Shown here piece after piece: positions 11,709 to 23,805 of a DNA stretch of 64,000 bases. Made by a program: the position numbers and the translations under genes. Positions within the stretch are counted from its first letter, which is position 1; every line of letters starts with the position of its first letter. Under the pieces are notes generated by a model, which saw nothing but the letters and a program-made list of their open reading frames with translations, had not been told where the DNA came from and made no database searches. Source of the stretch: Begonia masoniana (Eukaryota > Streptophyta > Magnoliopsida > Cucurbitales > Begoniaceae); the NCBI GenBank assembly GCA_022432975.1, contig CM039505.1, forward strand, positions 46,172,544 through 46,236,543, given 5' to 3'.

Positions 11709-13503
11709 TCCTTATTAGTAAAAAAATCCAAATAATACTGAAGTGTTGAAAATCAAACGTGCATCGAGAAAAGAAAAGTGCGAAAAATAGGGACACTAAG
11801 ATTTACATGAAAAACTTGTTTATGATAAAACCACCAATATAGGAGAAATTCACTAATATAAAATCAATTTATAATATACCACTAAGTTTTGCTACTCAAC
11901 CATCAATACGTAAGAAAATCACAAAGTCTAATATTGAATATGAGTCAGATTTGAGCATACAAGAATTTCAGTTATACTGAACTCCAACATGAAGTGTTAG
12001 CACAATTGTGACTCTCTCAAAAGCAATAACGAGACTCTCCAATGTTGTTTATGACCCTCTAAAAAGCAACATCATACTTAGAAATTCAATATTCAACTAA
12101 TGACCTGAAAGCTTTTTCTACGGTGGGAGATTCGATGACAATATGACTCAAATCTTCTTTAGAAATTCCACATTGAACGGAAATTTGACGAAGCAAAACA
12201 AATAACGAATTGAAGGAAAAACTTGTTAAAAATAATCAAATTATTATCCATTCAAACATAGTTGAATTTGTACCTAAGAAGTGCTCTGCCAAACGAAAAT
12301 TCAGCTACCACAAAAAGTTCAACAATAGTGTTGAACTATTTATTGACATGCCATGGTCGGAGCTATAGTTGGAGGAATCGAAGACATAGTGAATCACTCT
12401 TAGTGATTAAAAACCTAGTCAAGGGTAGTGGTCAGAGATGGTGTTCGCGCACTTCACACCTGACAGAGAAGGCTCGAGGATGAATGGAAACCAGGAGTGG
12501 GGACGAGGAACAGAAGTCGGTTGACGAACAACAGAGGCGAAATCAGAAGGCATGGAGGTGGAGGAAGATTTTTCTGTGGTTCCTGCATTCTACTCCTTGA
12601 TTAGTTTACCGTCACATTGAGTACTCGACGGTAAAGAGTGGTAAGTTAGCTCATCCAAAAGCCATTGTTCAGGGAGGGTTTCATTGGTTCAATGGATTTT
12701 CTAGAGTTTATGGTTTGTCACGGTTCACCTCCAAAAACATGAACCAAATCATGAGTTAACGGTTACAACTCATTCATAAAGCAGACCCAGCCAGTTTTTC
12801 TAAGGCTCGAGTAAGTACCACCGGTTTGGTCCGATTCTCCTCCTTATTGAGAGCTTCTACCAAGAAAACATTACGAGTGAAAGTCCAAAACAAACAGAGC
12901 CTTGAGTTTAGATCGGTTCATCCCACGGTTGGCACACGTGAGCATAATGATTGAAATGGAAACGAAGATTTGATTTTTCACAGAATGGAGATCAACAACC
13001 AAAACAAATATTTTGGTACGGTTTGCTTCGTGCTTGCTAATTTTCTTTCGTGATTTGGATATGATTATGTTGTGACAATTTAGTAATATAAGTTATTATT
13101 TTGATTGAATCGAGTGGCTGTTATGCTTGACGCTAATTTCAGACATGGGTTTGCTGAACTATTCCGTTTTGTTTGGCAACATTGCATGCAACAAATCCTC
13201 CATTGCAGAAAAAAAAAAAAAAAAAAAAAAAGACCTATTGACAATCATTGTTACTTATTGAATGTCGATTGGTATCGTTGCATGATCCATGTACGGTGAT
13301 ATTTTTTAAACTAAAGTGTTTGATCCAAAATTATGGCTGCTTATTTTGGTCATACTATGTTTATGAGTGTGTAAAAACTATCATAAAACATTTTCATCCA
13401 AGGTCTCATTGAATATTTAGTAAATTAGTGTATATTAGCTAAGCTAATAATTGTTCTACTAATCCAATTGCTTGTGTTTAATGTTAATATTGTCTCCAAG
13501 CAG
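11709..13503. other. Intergenic DNA without a supported gene
   Basis: Only short chance ORFs occur. A poly-A tract lies at about 13208-13230. The last part (about 13300-13503) reads as an AT-rich intron ending in a pyrimidine-rich stretch and CAAGCAG. It leads into the MYB exon, but I cannot find its earlier exons here. Confidence 0.6.
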
Positions 13504-13798
13504 ATGGCCTTTAATTGCTGGTAGACTCTCGGTGAAGATTGCAAATGACGTGAAAAACTACCATAATTGTCATCTAAGTAAAAAATTTGAAACTCGAGAA
13601 TCTGATAAAAAGAAGCAAATCACCATTACTAGAGAGATTGTCGAGTCTATGCCTCTAGTCGTATCGTCAAGCTTGATCATACAATCTCGAAACTTCAAAA
13701 TGTATAGAAGGAAGCATCATAAAAAAATGACCGATTATGCAAAAGACGGACAAGCCCATGCAATTCAAAATCACGTTGATTCAATCAATCATCCTTAA
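13504..13798 (+). pseudogene. R2R3-MYB exon 3 relic, subgroup-6-like (anthocyanin regulator type)
   Basis: After an AG acceptor at 13502-13503 the reading frame gives RWPLIAGRL, then ANDVKNY and HLSKK. This is the third helix of a plant R3 repeat, and the ANDV signature is typical of anthocyanin-regulating MYBs. The exon starts mid-codon at the position where these genes carry intron 2. A weak counterpart of the subgroup-6 motif (SRNFKM, normally KPRPR-S/T-F) lies near residue 60 of the exon. The conserved tryptophan of KNYWN is histidine (KNYHN), which would harm the R3 core. The frame ends with TAA at 13796-13798. Exons 1-2 with the R2 repeat were not found upstream, so I call it an orphan exon. 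A functional gene with very distant exons is unlikely. Confidence 0.7.
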
Positions 13799-16062
13799 AG
13801 TACTATCGTCCAATAGGAAGAAATAAGGACGGAGAACGACATTTCTTTCTTCGACCTACAATATTTCGAGGAAGTGAGAGCCATGGAAGATACAAAAGGG
13901 TGTTGTAGCAAGTGAGGTTGGGAGGATTTGATCTTAGACATAGATCTTTGTAGTGAGTCTTTGTGAGATAGAGAGAGGAGGTGGAAGATCATAATTGTTT
14001 TCTCTCCCTCTCTCCAATCTTTTATTTAGGAAGTTGATTATCGTCTCTCGTTCAAGTTTATTGAGTTTAAAATAATAGTGGTGGGAGCTGTCCGGGCCAG
14101 TCCAGTTCCACTGCGCTATTTGGGATTTTTTTAAAAAAATTCCAAAACTGGCCCCGGGAGGAACGGGACCAGACCAGACCAGAATCAAACCGAATTTTCC
14201 GGTACGGTCCCTGTTCCTCCCATGTAAAAAATAAAAAAATAAAAATAAAGTACAACATCAATCATAAAATTCATCATTGCATCAACTTTGATAATCAAAA
14301 TAAATTAAATCAGAAAATTAAAACACTTATCTTCAACAAGTTCGTCTCTTCCATGGTTAGATTCCCACAGTTGCAATTTCTTCGAACTTCAACAATTCAG
14401 CGTGCTGTGAATCGGGAATGGCAGCTCGTAGTTGGTTCAGACTTCGGTGAAGGAAGGTGCACCCTTGCGAGCCGCGAGGTTGGTTCGGACTTCGGCGAAG
14501 GAACGGCATTGGTGACTCGGTCGTAGGAGTGGACTCTGGCCGTTTGGCGTGGTGTGACTTGCGTCTGGGTGACTAGGTCTTTGGCTCTGCGATTTGGCAA
14601 AGGAAGACTAAAGAAGAAAAAAAGAAGAAGGGCGAAGAACTAAAGAATGAGATGCCGGGTGTCCCACGATTTTTTGCTTGGGGTTCAAAAGTCAAAAGTG
14701 AACCGGTTATTGATTTTTCAGTTTAGAACGGTCCGGTCCTTGGTTTTTCATGATTATTGAATCACGACCATGGACCGGACCGTTTCCCACGGTTTCTTGG
14801 TGGGCAAAACCGGTCTCGGACCTGAACCGTTTGAGTATCGGTCGAAACGGACTGAAACTCTCAGTCTGGTCTTGTTTCTCAGTTCCGGTCCGGTTCTGTC
14901 CACCTCTATAAAATAATAACCAACGTGCGTGCATGATCATCCGTCTAATTCATGATACGAGGAGAGAAGACAGAGGAGAGAGAGGCGAGGTGGGGAACAT
15001 TCAGTTTGTGAGATGAAACGGGTCGGAGTTCTTCAGTTTATTGGATAACGGCTACTGTCAACCGACGGTGCCATTCTCCCCGTAATGCAACGGCTTGGCT
15101 TGAAACATGGGACATCTAAACTCAGGCCTCCCTCCAACGACTATATTTGATGTAGCTTTCTATCTGATTAATTAATTATTTTAATTTTGTTATTTTAGTA
15201 ATATAATAATTAATATTTATACAAATGTTATATAGTTTATTACTGGTTTCAATTAATTGTAATTTGGTCAGGATTTAGTTGACCCCAGAATAATGGAATG
15301 ACAGCCAGATTAATTCTTGAACTATTTTGTCAATGTTAACAAACTAGCGCTTGCCCTTAAATTTAATAAATTGGGTTTGAACCTATTTAAACAATAAAAA
15401 AGACATTGGGCGAACACAGGGAAGCCACCGATCGTCGAAAGATATTTTTCTCTAAGAAGCAAAGGATTTTGGCGAAAGAAGGGGAGACGCGAGCCGGTTA
15501 ATTTGAGGGAAAAAAGCGAACGTTGAATTGGTTGATTTTCCTATTGAAGGAAAGATTGGTGTTCTAGTTTTGTCAATTTTCTAGGCAAGTTGGAATACAA
15601 TGCTTATTAACTATTATCACTTTTATAGTAACAACAATTTTTTTAAGAACCATGAATTTTATAAGTTAAACAAAAATATTTTAGTTGTGTTAAAACTTTA
15701 TTTATTGGAAATTTGATGATATAAATAGATTTTTTTTGAAGTACAACTTTAGTAATTAAGATGAATTAAAGAGAAAAATAATAACATAGAGACAAAAATT
15801 TAAGTTCAGAAGTATATACTGTGATCGAAGGTTTACTCTAATATAGTTGGATGTTGAACGGGTAGAATGATTATTTATTGTTCTTAAATACACGAAATGT
15901 CCAACATTAAAACTTCCATTTTTGTGTATAATCATAACAAGAGAACAAATCAATATGAGAAAATTAGCAAAGTTGTTTTGCTTGACGTTTGCGCCATCTG
16001 TACAATTCTCTTTGTCGTTCTCAAATAGCTGTCCTATTTTCAGATGGCTGTCTGAAATATTA
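13799..16062. other. Intergenic repeats, including GGTCCGG-rich stretch
   Basis: There is no supported gene. 14400-14520 holds two copies of a GTTGGTTC-GACTTCGG-GAAGGAA motif. 14690-14910 is rich in GGTCCGGTCC/GGACCGGACC repeats typical of plant dispersed non-coding repeats, and a related stretch is at about 14080-14220. 15150-15420 and 15600-15960 are AT-rich with nothing recognisable. Confidence 0.5.
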
Positions 16063-17151
16063 TATTCGGATTATTGATGGTTACATATTGAAGATCATGA
16101 AGATTTTGAGAAAGAGAAAAATAAGGAAATATGAATATTAGGAAAGTTGTTGAAAAATCTAAAGACACTTGTTTTTTGGTAATCTTTGTTTTGGCAAGCC
16201 GATTTGATAAAGATTCGGTGCATAATGTTAGGCTTCGAGATCACATGAATGATGGGATGATTTCCTAAGTTTTTGGATCAATATCCAAGTTGTTGAAGAT
16301 ACTTTCCTAAAATGTCACACGTGGTGTCACACAACCATTTTTATGAAATTAGGTTTCCTTATTCCTTGCGGCATTAAATCTGTTTTGGTAACTGAATTAA
16401 ATAGAAGATATGAGAGTTACCAATGATATTTAAGGGTTCGTTTCTGTGGAAACGACTGACGGATTTTTGGTTATTCACGAGAGAAGCTTTCTTCGTTTTT
16501 GCAAGCCGTCGTTTTCTTTCACTCCTTACGTTTCTGCATATGGGTTTGTGATTGTTTTACACACTCTTCTTATGCTGAGTATTTCATCGATTATCAGAGT
16601 GTGTTGAGTTATTGCGTCCGAAGGCAACGCCCTGGTGTTACAGACGGTGTCGTAGGAAGCAATCTTCTGAATCTTCATTGAATCTCAGTCTCGGGAGGAG
16701 GCTGATTTTGAACTCGGGAGGAGTTCTGTTTATTGACAAGGAGAGCTTGTCGTTCTTGATCGTGGGCAATAAGATCTTGTCATAATACGGATTCCGGGAG
16801 GATTCGCAAACAACAAGGGTATCTTGTTGCTTTCTAGGTCTCGGAAGAGATCGATCTTAAGTCGAGGGAAGCTCGCAAAAACAGTTTCATTGGGAAATTA
16901 GGAAGAGGCGGCGACAAAAATAAGAGAGAGTCTTTATTTGTATAAGTCTGATTGTCTTGTAACTTTGTTAACTCATGAAATGTTTTTATATCTGGGCGTG
17001 GCCCCGCAAGACGTAGGCTGATTGCCGAACTGCGTTACCAACCTTCTGTCTCATTTATTTCCGCATATTTATATTGTCCATTATTATATTAATTATCAGT
17101 GTCACACATAACATCCTGTGTGACATCGCATAGCTAATCTTTAATCTTTCA
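16063..17151 (+). mobile_element. LTR-like dispersed repeat, copy 1 (5' truncated)
   Basis: It is homologous over about 1.09 kb to 40790-41894, clearly diverged. Shared landmarks are a TATTTAAG box at 16427-16434, a hairpin array at 16686-16876, the block GGGCGTGGCCCCGCA followed by GACGTAGG at about 16994, and the right end TCTTTCA. The layout of TATA box, transcribed leader and GC block near the right end resembles a copia LTR. No internal retroelement sequence adjoins, so it is a solo LTR or a fragment. Confidence 0.6.
16686..16876 (+). other. Array of short hairpins, copy 1
   Basis: Stem pairs with five-base loops: CAGTCTC/GAGGCTG (loop GGGAG), GAACTC/GAGTTC (GGGAG), GACAAG/CTTGTC (GAGAG), GGCAA/TTGTC, CAACAAG/CTTGTTG (GGTAT), GGTCT/AGATC and CGAG/CTCG (GGAAG). 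They line up one for one with the array at 41431-41619. Several stems keep pairing despite base changes. Whether the RNA actually folds this way is inference. Confidence 0.6.
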
Positions 17152-18362
17152 AAGTCTATTAGTTCACAGTTTCAAATAATATAAAAAAAAAATGTACTAA
17201 TTTGAAAATGCAGTAATTTGCAAGATTCCTCCTTAGTGCATACTTATTGTCAACGACTCCAACTACAACTCTAAAATTTTCAAACTTAGGCTTAGGTTAA
17301 ATTTCATATAAATTAAGGAGAATAGAGAGTGAAACACACAAATCTATTTCATTTAAAATTTCATATTTCAAGCAATAGGCATGTGGTGTTGTAGATAACA
17401 CACTGCACCACAAAGAAATAAAAATCAATTGAAATATAAGCAGAAATGTAATTGGTAAAATGAAAGTTGATTACTGAAGCTAAACAAGTAGAAAAAAAAA
17501 ACTAAAAAAACAAAGAAAATGTAAATTTCAAAGTATAACAACAGCGATAAACGAAGTTAACAAACCTAAATCAGAAATAAACGAAATTAAACATTTGACA
17601 ACCTCCATAGTTAACAAACTTAAGTCAATGAGAAACAAAAGTAAACATTTGACAACTTCCATATTGATAAACATAATACACGATAGAGAAGACAATAAAA
17701 TTTTTAATAAACTGAGAAGTTTGGTAGACATATATAATGACAGAACCTTCAGAAACAATGTATACATCAATTAACGCTTACATAATACTTTGCTAAACAA
17801 ACAAAGGTAACGACGATAAACAAAGTAAAGAACACAAAAGACAATTTATTGGTCTGACAATTTACCTATTTGTTAGAGAGTAAGACGACATAAAATATCA
17901 GACAACACAGTTAAACTTAGCTTCCCATCAAAAGAAGAGTAAAATCAGTAACATGTAAAAAGTTCTACGAACAAATGGAAAAAATAGTCAAGAAGAATCA
18001 AAACAAAGTTAAAGATAGATATGCACGTTAGAACCACCACAGAAAGCGGAGAAAACCCGAGTAATAGAAAGTTGGATGAATGTTGTATTTATAGGAGAAA
18101 TCAAAGAAAGAAAATAAAAATAAAAAATCATTCATAAAGCGCATGGGCAACACTCCATTTTAATAAGAAATTTTATTTAATTTTGAATTAATTAATAATC
18201 AATTTCATCTCCATTGATATAAGGTGTACATGGATAGGAAAAAGAACTTTAAATTAGATTAAAAAAATAAATTTACCAACGCAGTTCTCCTGCGCTTTGG
18301 CCCAAACTGATTACAAGGACCCATCAAAAGCTTTCACTTGAATTTTGACAAACTTTTACTAT
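17152..18362. other. Intergenic, with a 55-bp two-unit tandem repeat
   Basis: There is no supported gene. About 17554-17608 and 17610-17663 are two diverged copies of one unit (GTTAACAAAC...ACATTTGACAAC-TCCAT). Because of this, the reverse strand shows a repeated peptide (MEVVKCL), which I do not believe is coding. Confidence 0.55.
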
Positions 18363-18873
18363 GCCCACAATAATTTATGAGAGAAGATTCCCCCTATTTG
18401 AGCTTTGATGAAGAGAATGTTGGAGAACCCCAGTTGGAAGGTCACAGCTCTCATAAATGGAGGCAGTACACACAATTTCATGGGCAAGCTACCGTAAATA
18501 GATGTGGGTTGTTGATGATTCAAGATAAAAAGCTCCAAGTTGAGATTGCTAACCGAGAGAGGATAGATTGTGTTGGACGATGCCTAGCATCATTCAAGGT
18601 AAGCCCCAACTAAATTCATGCATTCCCTTACAACCAAACATGGAACCAATGAATGTTAGATCTTATCGGTACGACGGTACCCTTTCTACCAAAAGACTGA
18701 AATAGAAAAGATAGTGAGACAACTCCTACAGACTGGATTGATAAGACCTAGCAATTTCCCATTTTCAATCTCCAGTTTTACTAGTAAAGAAAATCGAATG
18801 GGGGATGGCGATTTTGTGTCGACTATCGAGCTTTTAAAACAGTGTAACAGTCGAAGATAGATACCCAATTCCA

Positions 18874-19133
18874 GTGATGGATGAGCTTCTTGATGAGCTC
18901 CATGGGGCTATGTTCTTCTCCAAGCTAGATTTAAGGTCAGGTTTCCCTCAGATTTGGGTACAAGAAGAAGACATTTCAAAGACAGCTTTTCGTACAAATG
19001 AAGGGCATTATGAGTTTGTTGTAATATCGTTTGGTCTCACGAATGCTCCTGGCACGTTCCAAAGTCTCATGAACGACCTCTTCTGCCCTTATCGTCGAAA
19101 GTTCCTGTTGGTACTCTTTGATGATATTCTTGT
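18874..19133 (+). pseudogene. Ty3/gypsy reverse transcriptase fragment (copy B)
   Basis: An open stretch gives the RT core from [19 protein letters not shown] through [32 protein letters not shown] and LFDDILV; the last holds the catalytic DD pair. It is cut by the copia insertion immediately after DDILV. The frame upstream is shifted, and the later RT segment resumes at 23811. Confidence 0.85.
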
Positions 19134-19329
19134 CGAAGAGAAACAGTATATGAACAGTAGGCAAAACAAATGAAGAAGAAGAAGAAGAAGAAGCAGAGAG
19201 TAATAAATGCTTCTGAGATGAATTGAAAGAAACGTTGTTTTACACTATATATGCCAATGCAGTAATGATGACAAAGAAACCAAATCAAATAAAAATGAAT
19301 AGTGATCTATCTAACTAATAGTTCTAATA
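19134..19329 (-). repeat. 3' LTR (sense) of the minus-strand copia
   Basis: This 196-bp LTR contains a (GAA)n run and reads CGAAGAG...CTAATA on the plus strand. It is base-for-base the same as 23610-23805 as far as I can read. Confidence 0.95.
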
Positions 19330-19336
19330 TCCCCCC

Positions 19337-22300
19337 TCAAGAGCAAGGCTGAAGGCCGAAGATCTTGGATAGGAAGATATTGAAAGCCGCCGGTGGGAGA
19401 GGCTTCGTGAGAGCATCCGCGAGTTGGTGAGCAGAAGGAGTAAACTTGACCGAGAGCTGCTTGCGAAACACCTTTTCTCGAACAAAGTGGAAATCAATCT
19501 CAACGTGTTTGGATTTGGAATGGAGGACGGGATTAGAGGCCAAATAAGTTGCACTCAAGTTATCACAAAAGATGAGCGGCGCCGAGGCAGAAGAAAAACC
19601 AAGCTCCTGTAAGAGTGACTGCAGCCAGAGAACTTCGGCAGCGCCATTTGCAACACTGCGATATTCGGATTCCGTGCTAGAGCGGGAGACAACCTTCTGT
19701 TTTGTAGAGGACCAAGAGATGAGATTGGTACCAAGAAGAATACAGAAGCCACTGGTACTTTTGCGATCATCGGGGCAGGAGGCCCAGTCAGCGTCCGTAT
19801 AGCAGGTAAGGTCACAGGAGGTCGAAGGCTTAAAGGAGATGCCGAGAGAAAGGGTACCTTTAAGATACCGGAGAATCCGTTTCACGGCCTGCCAATGAAC
19901 ATCAGAGGGAGAATGCATAAATTGCGAGACCCTGTTGGCTGCAAAGGAGATATCAGGACGGGTGAGGCAGCAGTATTGGAGAGCGCCCACAATGCTGCGA
20001 TAGAGGTAGCCATCCGGGAGAGGGAGGCCGGAGTGAGAGATAAAACGGGTCCAGCAAGCATGGGAGTCGGAACCGGTTTGCAAGAGCTCATATTGGACCT
20101 GTGAAGAAGGTCAGTGATATACCGAGATTGAGAAAGATGCATACCGGTAGGTGTCGCGGTGACAGAGATACCGAGAAAGTAGGATAGCGGGCCGAGATCT
20201 CGAACTCGGAACTGAGAGTGAAGATACAACAAGAGCTGATCTATCAGTGAAGCTGAATCACCTGTCACAATAATATCGTCCACATATACAAGCATGATGA
20301 GAATCGAGGTGGACGTGCGACGGATAAAAAGTGATGAGTTTGATCTGGAAGCGGAGAAACCCCAAGCAATTAAGGCCGTGTAGAGCTTGACATACCAGGC
20401 TCTCGGAGATTGTTTAAGGCCATATAGAGCTTTATGCAGAAGACAAACAGCCGACGGAGAAGAAGGGGTCAACAAACCCAGGAGGCTGTTGCATGTACAC
20501 CTGCTCAGATAAATCCCCGTGTAAGAAAGCATTGCTGACGTCGAACTGTCGGATAGGCCACTGAAAAGAGACGGCTAAAGAGAGCACTGTGCGGACAGAT
20601 GCTGGTTTGACGACGGGACTGAAAGTCTCGTCATAATCAATGCCTTCGGTTTGATCATAGCCCTTTGCAACAAGACGAGCTTTATAGCGAGAAACGGTGC
20701 CATCAGAGTTGAACTTCGTCTTAAAAACCCACTTGCAGCCAATAAGTTTCGCATCACTAGGGAGGGGAACCAATGTCCATGTGCGGGTTTGGTGGAGGGC
20801 AGAAATTTCCTCGTGCATGGCGGTAAGCCAATGAGGAGATTTGGCAGCCTGAGAAAAAGTGTGTGGTTCAAGGGGTGGCGTAAGAAGGAAGGCTTTAGGT
20901 TTAAAAATACCAGCTTTGGCTCTGGTAGTCATAGGGTGAGGGATGGGAACAAGGGGTTGGGGCTCGGGGTTAGGGAGAGGGGCAGGTGGGAGGGGTAGAG
21001 GAGAAGTAGGTGGGGTAGGAGTAGGGGAGAGATGGGTATTAATGAGGGGAGAAGTGGGGTGGATGGGAGGGGAGGAGGGTGGAGGAGGGGAAATGGTAGG
21101 GTTGGAGAACGGGTGAGGGAGAGTAGGAATAGTAAGGTGAAAGGGGGAGGAAGGAGAGACTGGAGTTGAGATGGATGAGAACGGAAATTGAGACTCCACA
21201 AAAGTAACATGACGGGAAACATAAACTTTGTGGGTGGTAGGTTCGAGACAAAGGTGACCTTTGTGATGGGGACTAGGGCCTAAATAGACACACGGAAGAG
21301 ACCGTGGTTGAAGCTTGTGTTTGTTGAAGGGACGAAGAAGGGGAAAACACAGACATCCAAAAACACGAAGAGAGAGGTAAGGTGGAAGTTTGTGAAACAA
21401 AGACTCAAAAGGGGACTTATGGTGAAGAACGGGAGTAGGAAGAAAATTGATGAGACTAGTAGCGGTGAGAAAGGCATAAGGCCAGAACCGTTGAGGAACG
21501 GAAGAATGGTAGAGAATGGAGAGACCGGTCTCAACCACGTGACGATTTTTGCGCTCGACCCGACCATTTTGATTCGGGGTATATGGACAAGAAATACGAT
21601 GCCGAATGCCGAGGGATTTAAACAGGGAGGAAAGAGACTGAAATTCACCACCCCAGTCGGATTGGACACTTTTAATTTTAGTAGAGAATTGAGTAAGGAC
21701 AAATTGATAAAAGTTGACAAATGTGGTATAGACTTCGCTTTTTAATTTTAATGGAAAAAGCCAAGTAAACGAGTACAGTCGTCAATAAAGAGAACAAAAT
21801 ATCGGGCACCCGTGACAGAAGTAACCGGGGAGGGACCCCACACGTCCGTATGCACAAGATCAAAAGGAAAACTAGCATGTGACTGCGAAATAGGAAAAGG
21901 AAGCTGATGACATTTACTCATTTTGCAAGGTACACATGTGTCATACAAAAGATTATCATAATGAAAATTACAAGCAGTGAACACTTGCTGAAGGACCCGA
22001 GAGGCAGGGTGTCCTAGCCGGCGATGCCAGAGAGTGGCGGGAGGAGAAGCAGAAATCGGGAGCCGAGCAGCAAGAGACAAAACAGAGGAGGCGGAAGGTG
22101 TTCGGTACAGACCATCCCGGAGTTCACCACGGAGGAGGAGGCGGTGAGAAAGCCGATCCTTAATAAGGAAATACGAGGGATGAAATTCAACATAGGCAGA
22201 ATTATCTTGGCATAAACGAGAGACACTAAGCAGATTGTGCGAAAAGTGAGGAGTGTGATAAACAGATTTTAAAGACAGTGAACGGCCAATGGCCGGAATT

Positions 22301-23587
22301 ACAGAGGAACCGGAAATAAAAATGGGAAGAGTGGTACCTTCGGCTGTAGCGACGTGCGAAGGAACCGGAAGATGTTGGAGATGCGAGAGACCGTCGGAAG
22401 ATTGCTGAAAATGATGGGTAGCGCCGGAATCCATAACCCAGAAGGGGGCCAGCGAGGAGGTGACCGGAGTGGGAAGGATACCGGCTAGGTTGGAAGAGGG
22501 TGCAGGGGAGGAATTCGGGAAGACGACGGGCGGGTAAATTGGGGGTTGGGTCGGGTCGTGAGAGAAGTGGGCCGGGTCAGTGTGGAAGCCGGATTGGGTC
22601 GGGTCAAGGGAGTAAGAGGTTAGGTGGGCCTGGGGTTGGGCTGGGTTCTGTTGGGCTGCAGAAGAAAGGAAGTAGCAGCGGAGGGCGGAGTGGCCCAGGC
22701 GATTACAAATTTGGCATCTAGGCCGAAATGACTGGGTGGGCCGGGGGCGCCATGGGCCGGCGGGATTTGAGGGAAAAAGCGAGCCAGGGCCAGGGAGGAA
22801 AAACCGGTCTGAGTACCGGGCCGAAAAGAGCCAGGGGACCGAGGGCTCCAAACAGGGCGGGGAGAACGCGGAAAAATCGCGTTTGCCTGAAGCTGGGTCG
22901 GCATCGGAAGAGCGACGGCGAGGTTCTGTTTCTCCAGCCGGAAGTCGTAGCTTTGTAGGAGGCTGAAAACTTCTTCAATCGGAGGCTGGTCGGAACGATT
23001 TGTAACCGAGGTGACGAAAGGGTTGTACTCGCTGCCCAACCCACCCAAAAAATAGAGGAGCTGATCTTGCGAGGGAACACTATGGCCGATTGTAGCGAGG
23101 GTGTTGCAAAGAGAGGTGAGTTTCTGAATGTAAACCGCAGCCGAGAGACCATCCTTGGAGAGACAGTGAAGCTGATGTCGGAGATCAGTGATACGGGCCA
23201 GCGAAGAAGAGGCAAAGCGTGCTGCGAGGGCCGACCAGACGGCACTGGCAGTGGTAAAGGCAACAAATTGGGGCAAGCAAATCCTCCGACATGGAGGAGA
23301 ATATCCAGCTCAAGACGAGACTGTTGTATCTTTGCCAAGTGAGAAAATCAGGATTAGGCTCAGTAGAGAGATTGTCCAGAAATGCAGGAGGGGGGGTGTA
23401 ATGGTCTTCGAGCAGGATGAGCAATGCCGTTGGCAGTGACGATATGGAGGAGTTGAGTCTTCCAGACGAGATAGTTGGTAAAAGTGAGTTTAGTGGTTAA
23501 AGTTTGATTTATGGAGGGAAAGGGTGGGAGGGAGGAAGAAGCAGCAGGGGAAGTCGATGAGAGGGTGGAAGGGGAAGGCACAGCCAT
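19337..23587 (-). pseudogene. Copia Gag-Pol polyprotein with multiple frameshifts
   Basis: Gag starts at 23587 (MAVPSPSTL). Further Gag is read at 23276-22620, with a CCHC knuckle CQICNRLGHSALRC (about 22715). Protease WVMDSGATHHF is near 22430, GAG-pre-integrase LWHRRLGHPA near 22030, integrase runs from FDLVHTDVWG (about 21870) through the 21538 reading frame, RT runs from [11 protein letters not shown] (about 20720) to YVDDIIVTGD (about 20280), and RNase H (YTDADWASCPDDRKSTSG, KHVEIDFHFV) ends at a stop at 19337. The pieces lie in different frames, with shifts near 23380, 22700, 21745, 20455 and 20050. So many shifts beside identical LTRs is odd: the copy was mobilised in trans, decayed unusually fast, or carries assembly indels. 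Confidence 0.93.
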
Positions 23588-23609
23588 TGTTAACCTGGCT
23601 CTGATACCA

Positions 23610-23805
23610 CGAAGAGAAACAGTATATGAACAGTAGGCAAAACAAATGAAGAAGAAGAAGAAGAAGAAGCAGAGAGTAATAAATGCTTCTGAGATGAATT
23701 GAAAGAAACGTTGTTTTACACTATATATGCCAATGCAGTAATGATGACAAAGAAACCAAATCAAATAAAAATGAATAGTGATCTATCTAACTAATAGTTC
23801 TAATA
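23610..23805 (-). repeat. 5' LTR (sense) of the minus-strand copia
   Basis: It is 196 bp, flanked inside by GCTCTGATACCA (the tRNA-Met PBS read in reverse) and outside by the TSD CTTGT, after which gypsy RT resumes. Confidence 0.95.

Larger units (their letters stand above)
19134..23805 (-). mobile_element. Ty1/copia retrotransposon with non-canonical LTR ends, nested in gypsy copy B
   Basis: Two LTRs of 196 bp (19134-19329 and 23610-23805) flank a minus-strand copia. The TSD CTTGT lies at 19129-19133 and 23806-23810. Copy A (about 2909-2925) is the empty site GATATTCTTGTGTATTCG, which fixes the ends to the base. Sense-strand LTR ends are therefore TATTAG...CTCTTCG rather than TG...CA. The PBS (TGGTATCAGAGCC on the minus strand) abuts the 5' LTR at about 23597-23609, and a G-rich polypurine tract abuts the 3' LTR at about 19330-19340. 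The LTRs look identical by eye. Confidence 0.95.

Noticed and set aside
10700..11710. Endogenous pararetrovirus promoter (TATAAATA with a following leader)
   Set aside because: No viral coding region adjoins. The stretch fits an LTR-like tail shared with copy B equally well, so no viral call is supported.
17528..17770. Repeated-peptide ORF (MEVVKCL motif)
   Set aside because: The peptide repeat mirrors a 55-bp DNA tandem repeat in AT-rich intergenic sequence. No start, promoter or homology supports it.
20575..23440. Plus-strand and other-frame ORFs across the minus-strand copia
   Set aside because: They are shadows of the copia polyprotein with low-complexity Pro/Ser or Gly/Arg content and no recognisable domain.
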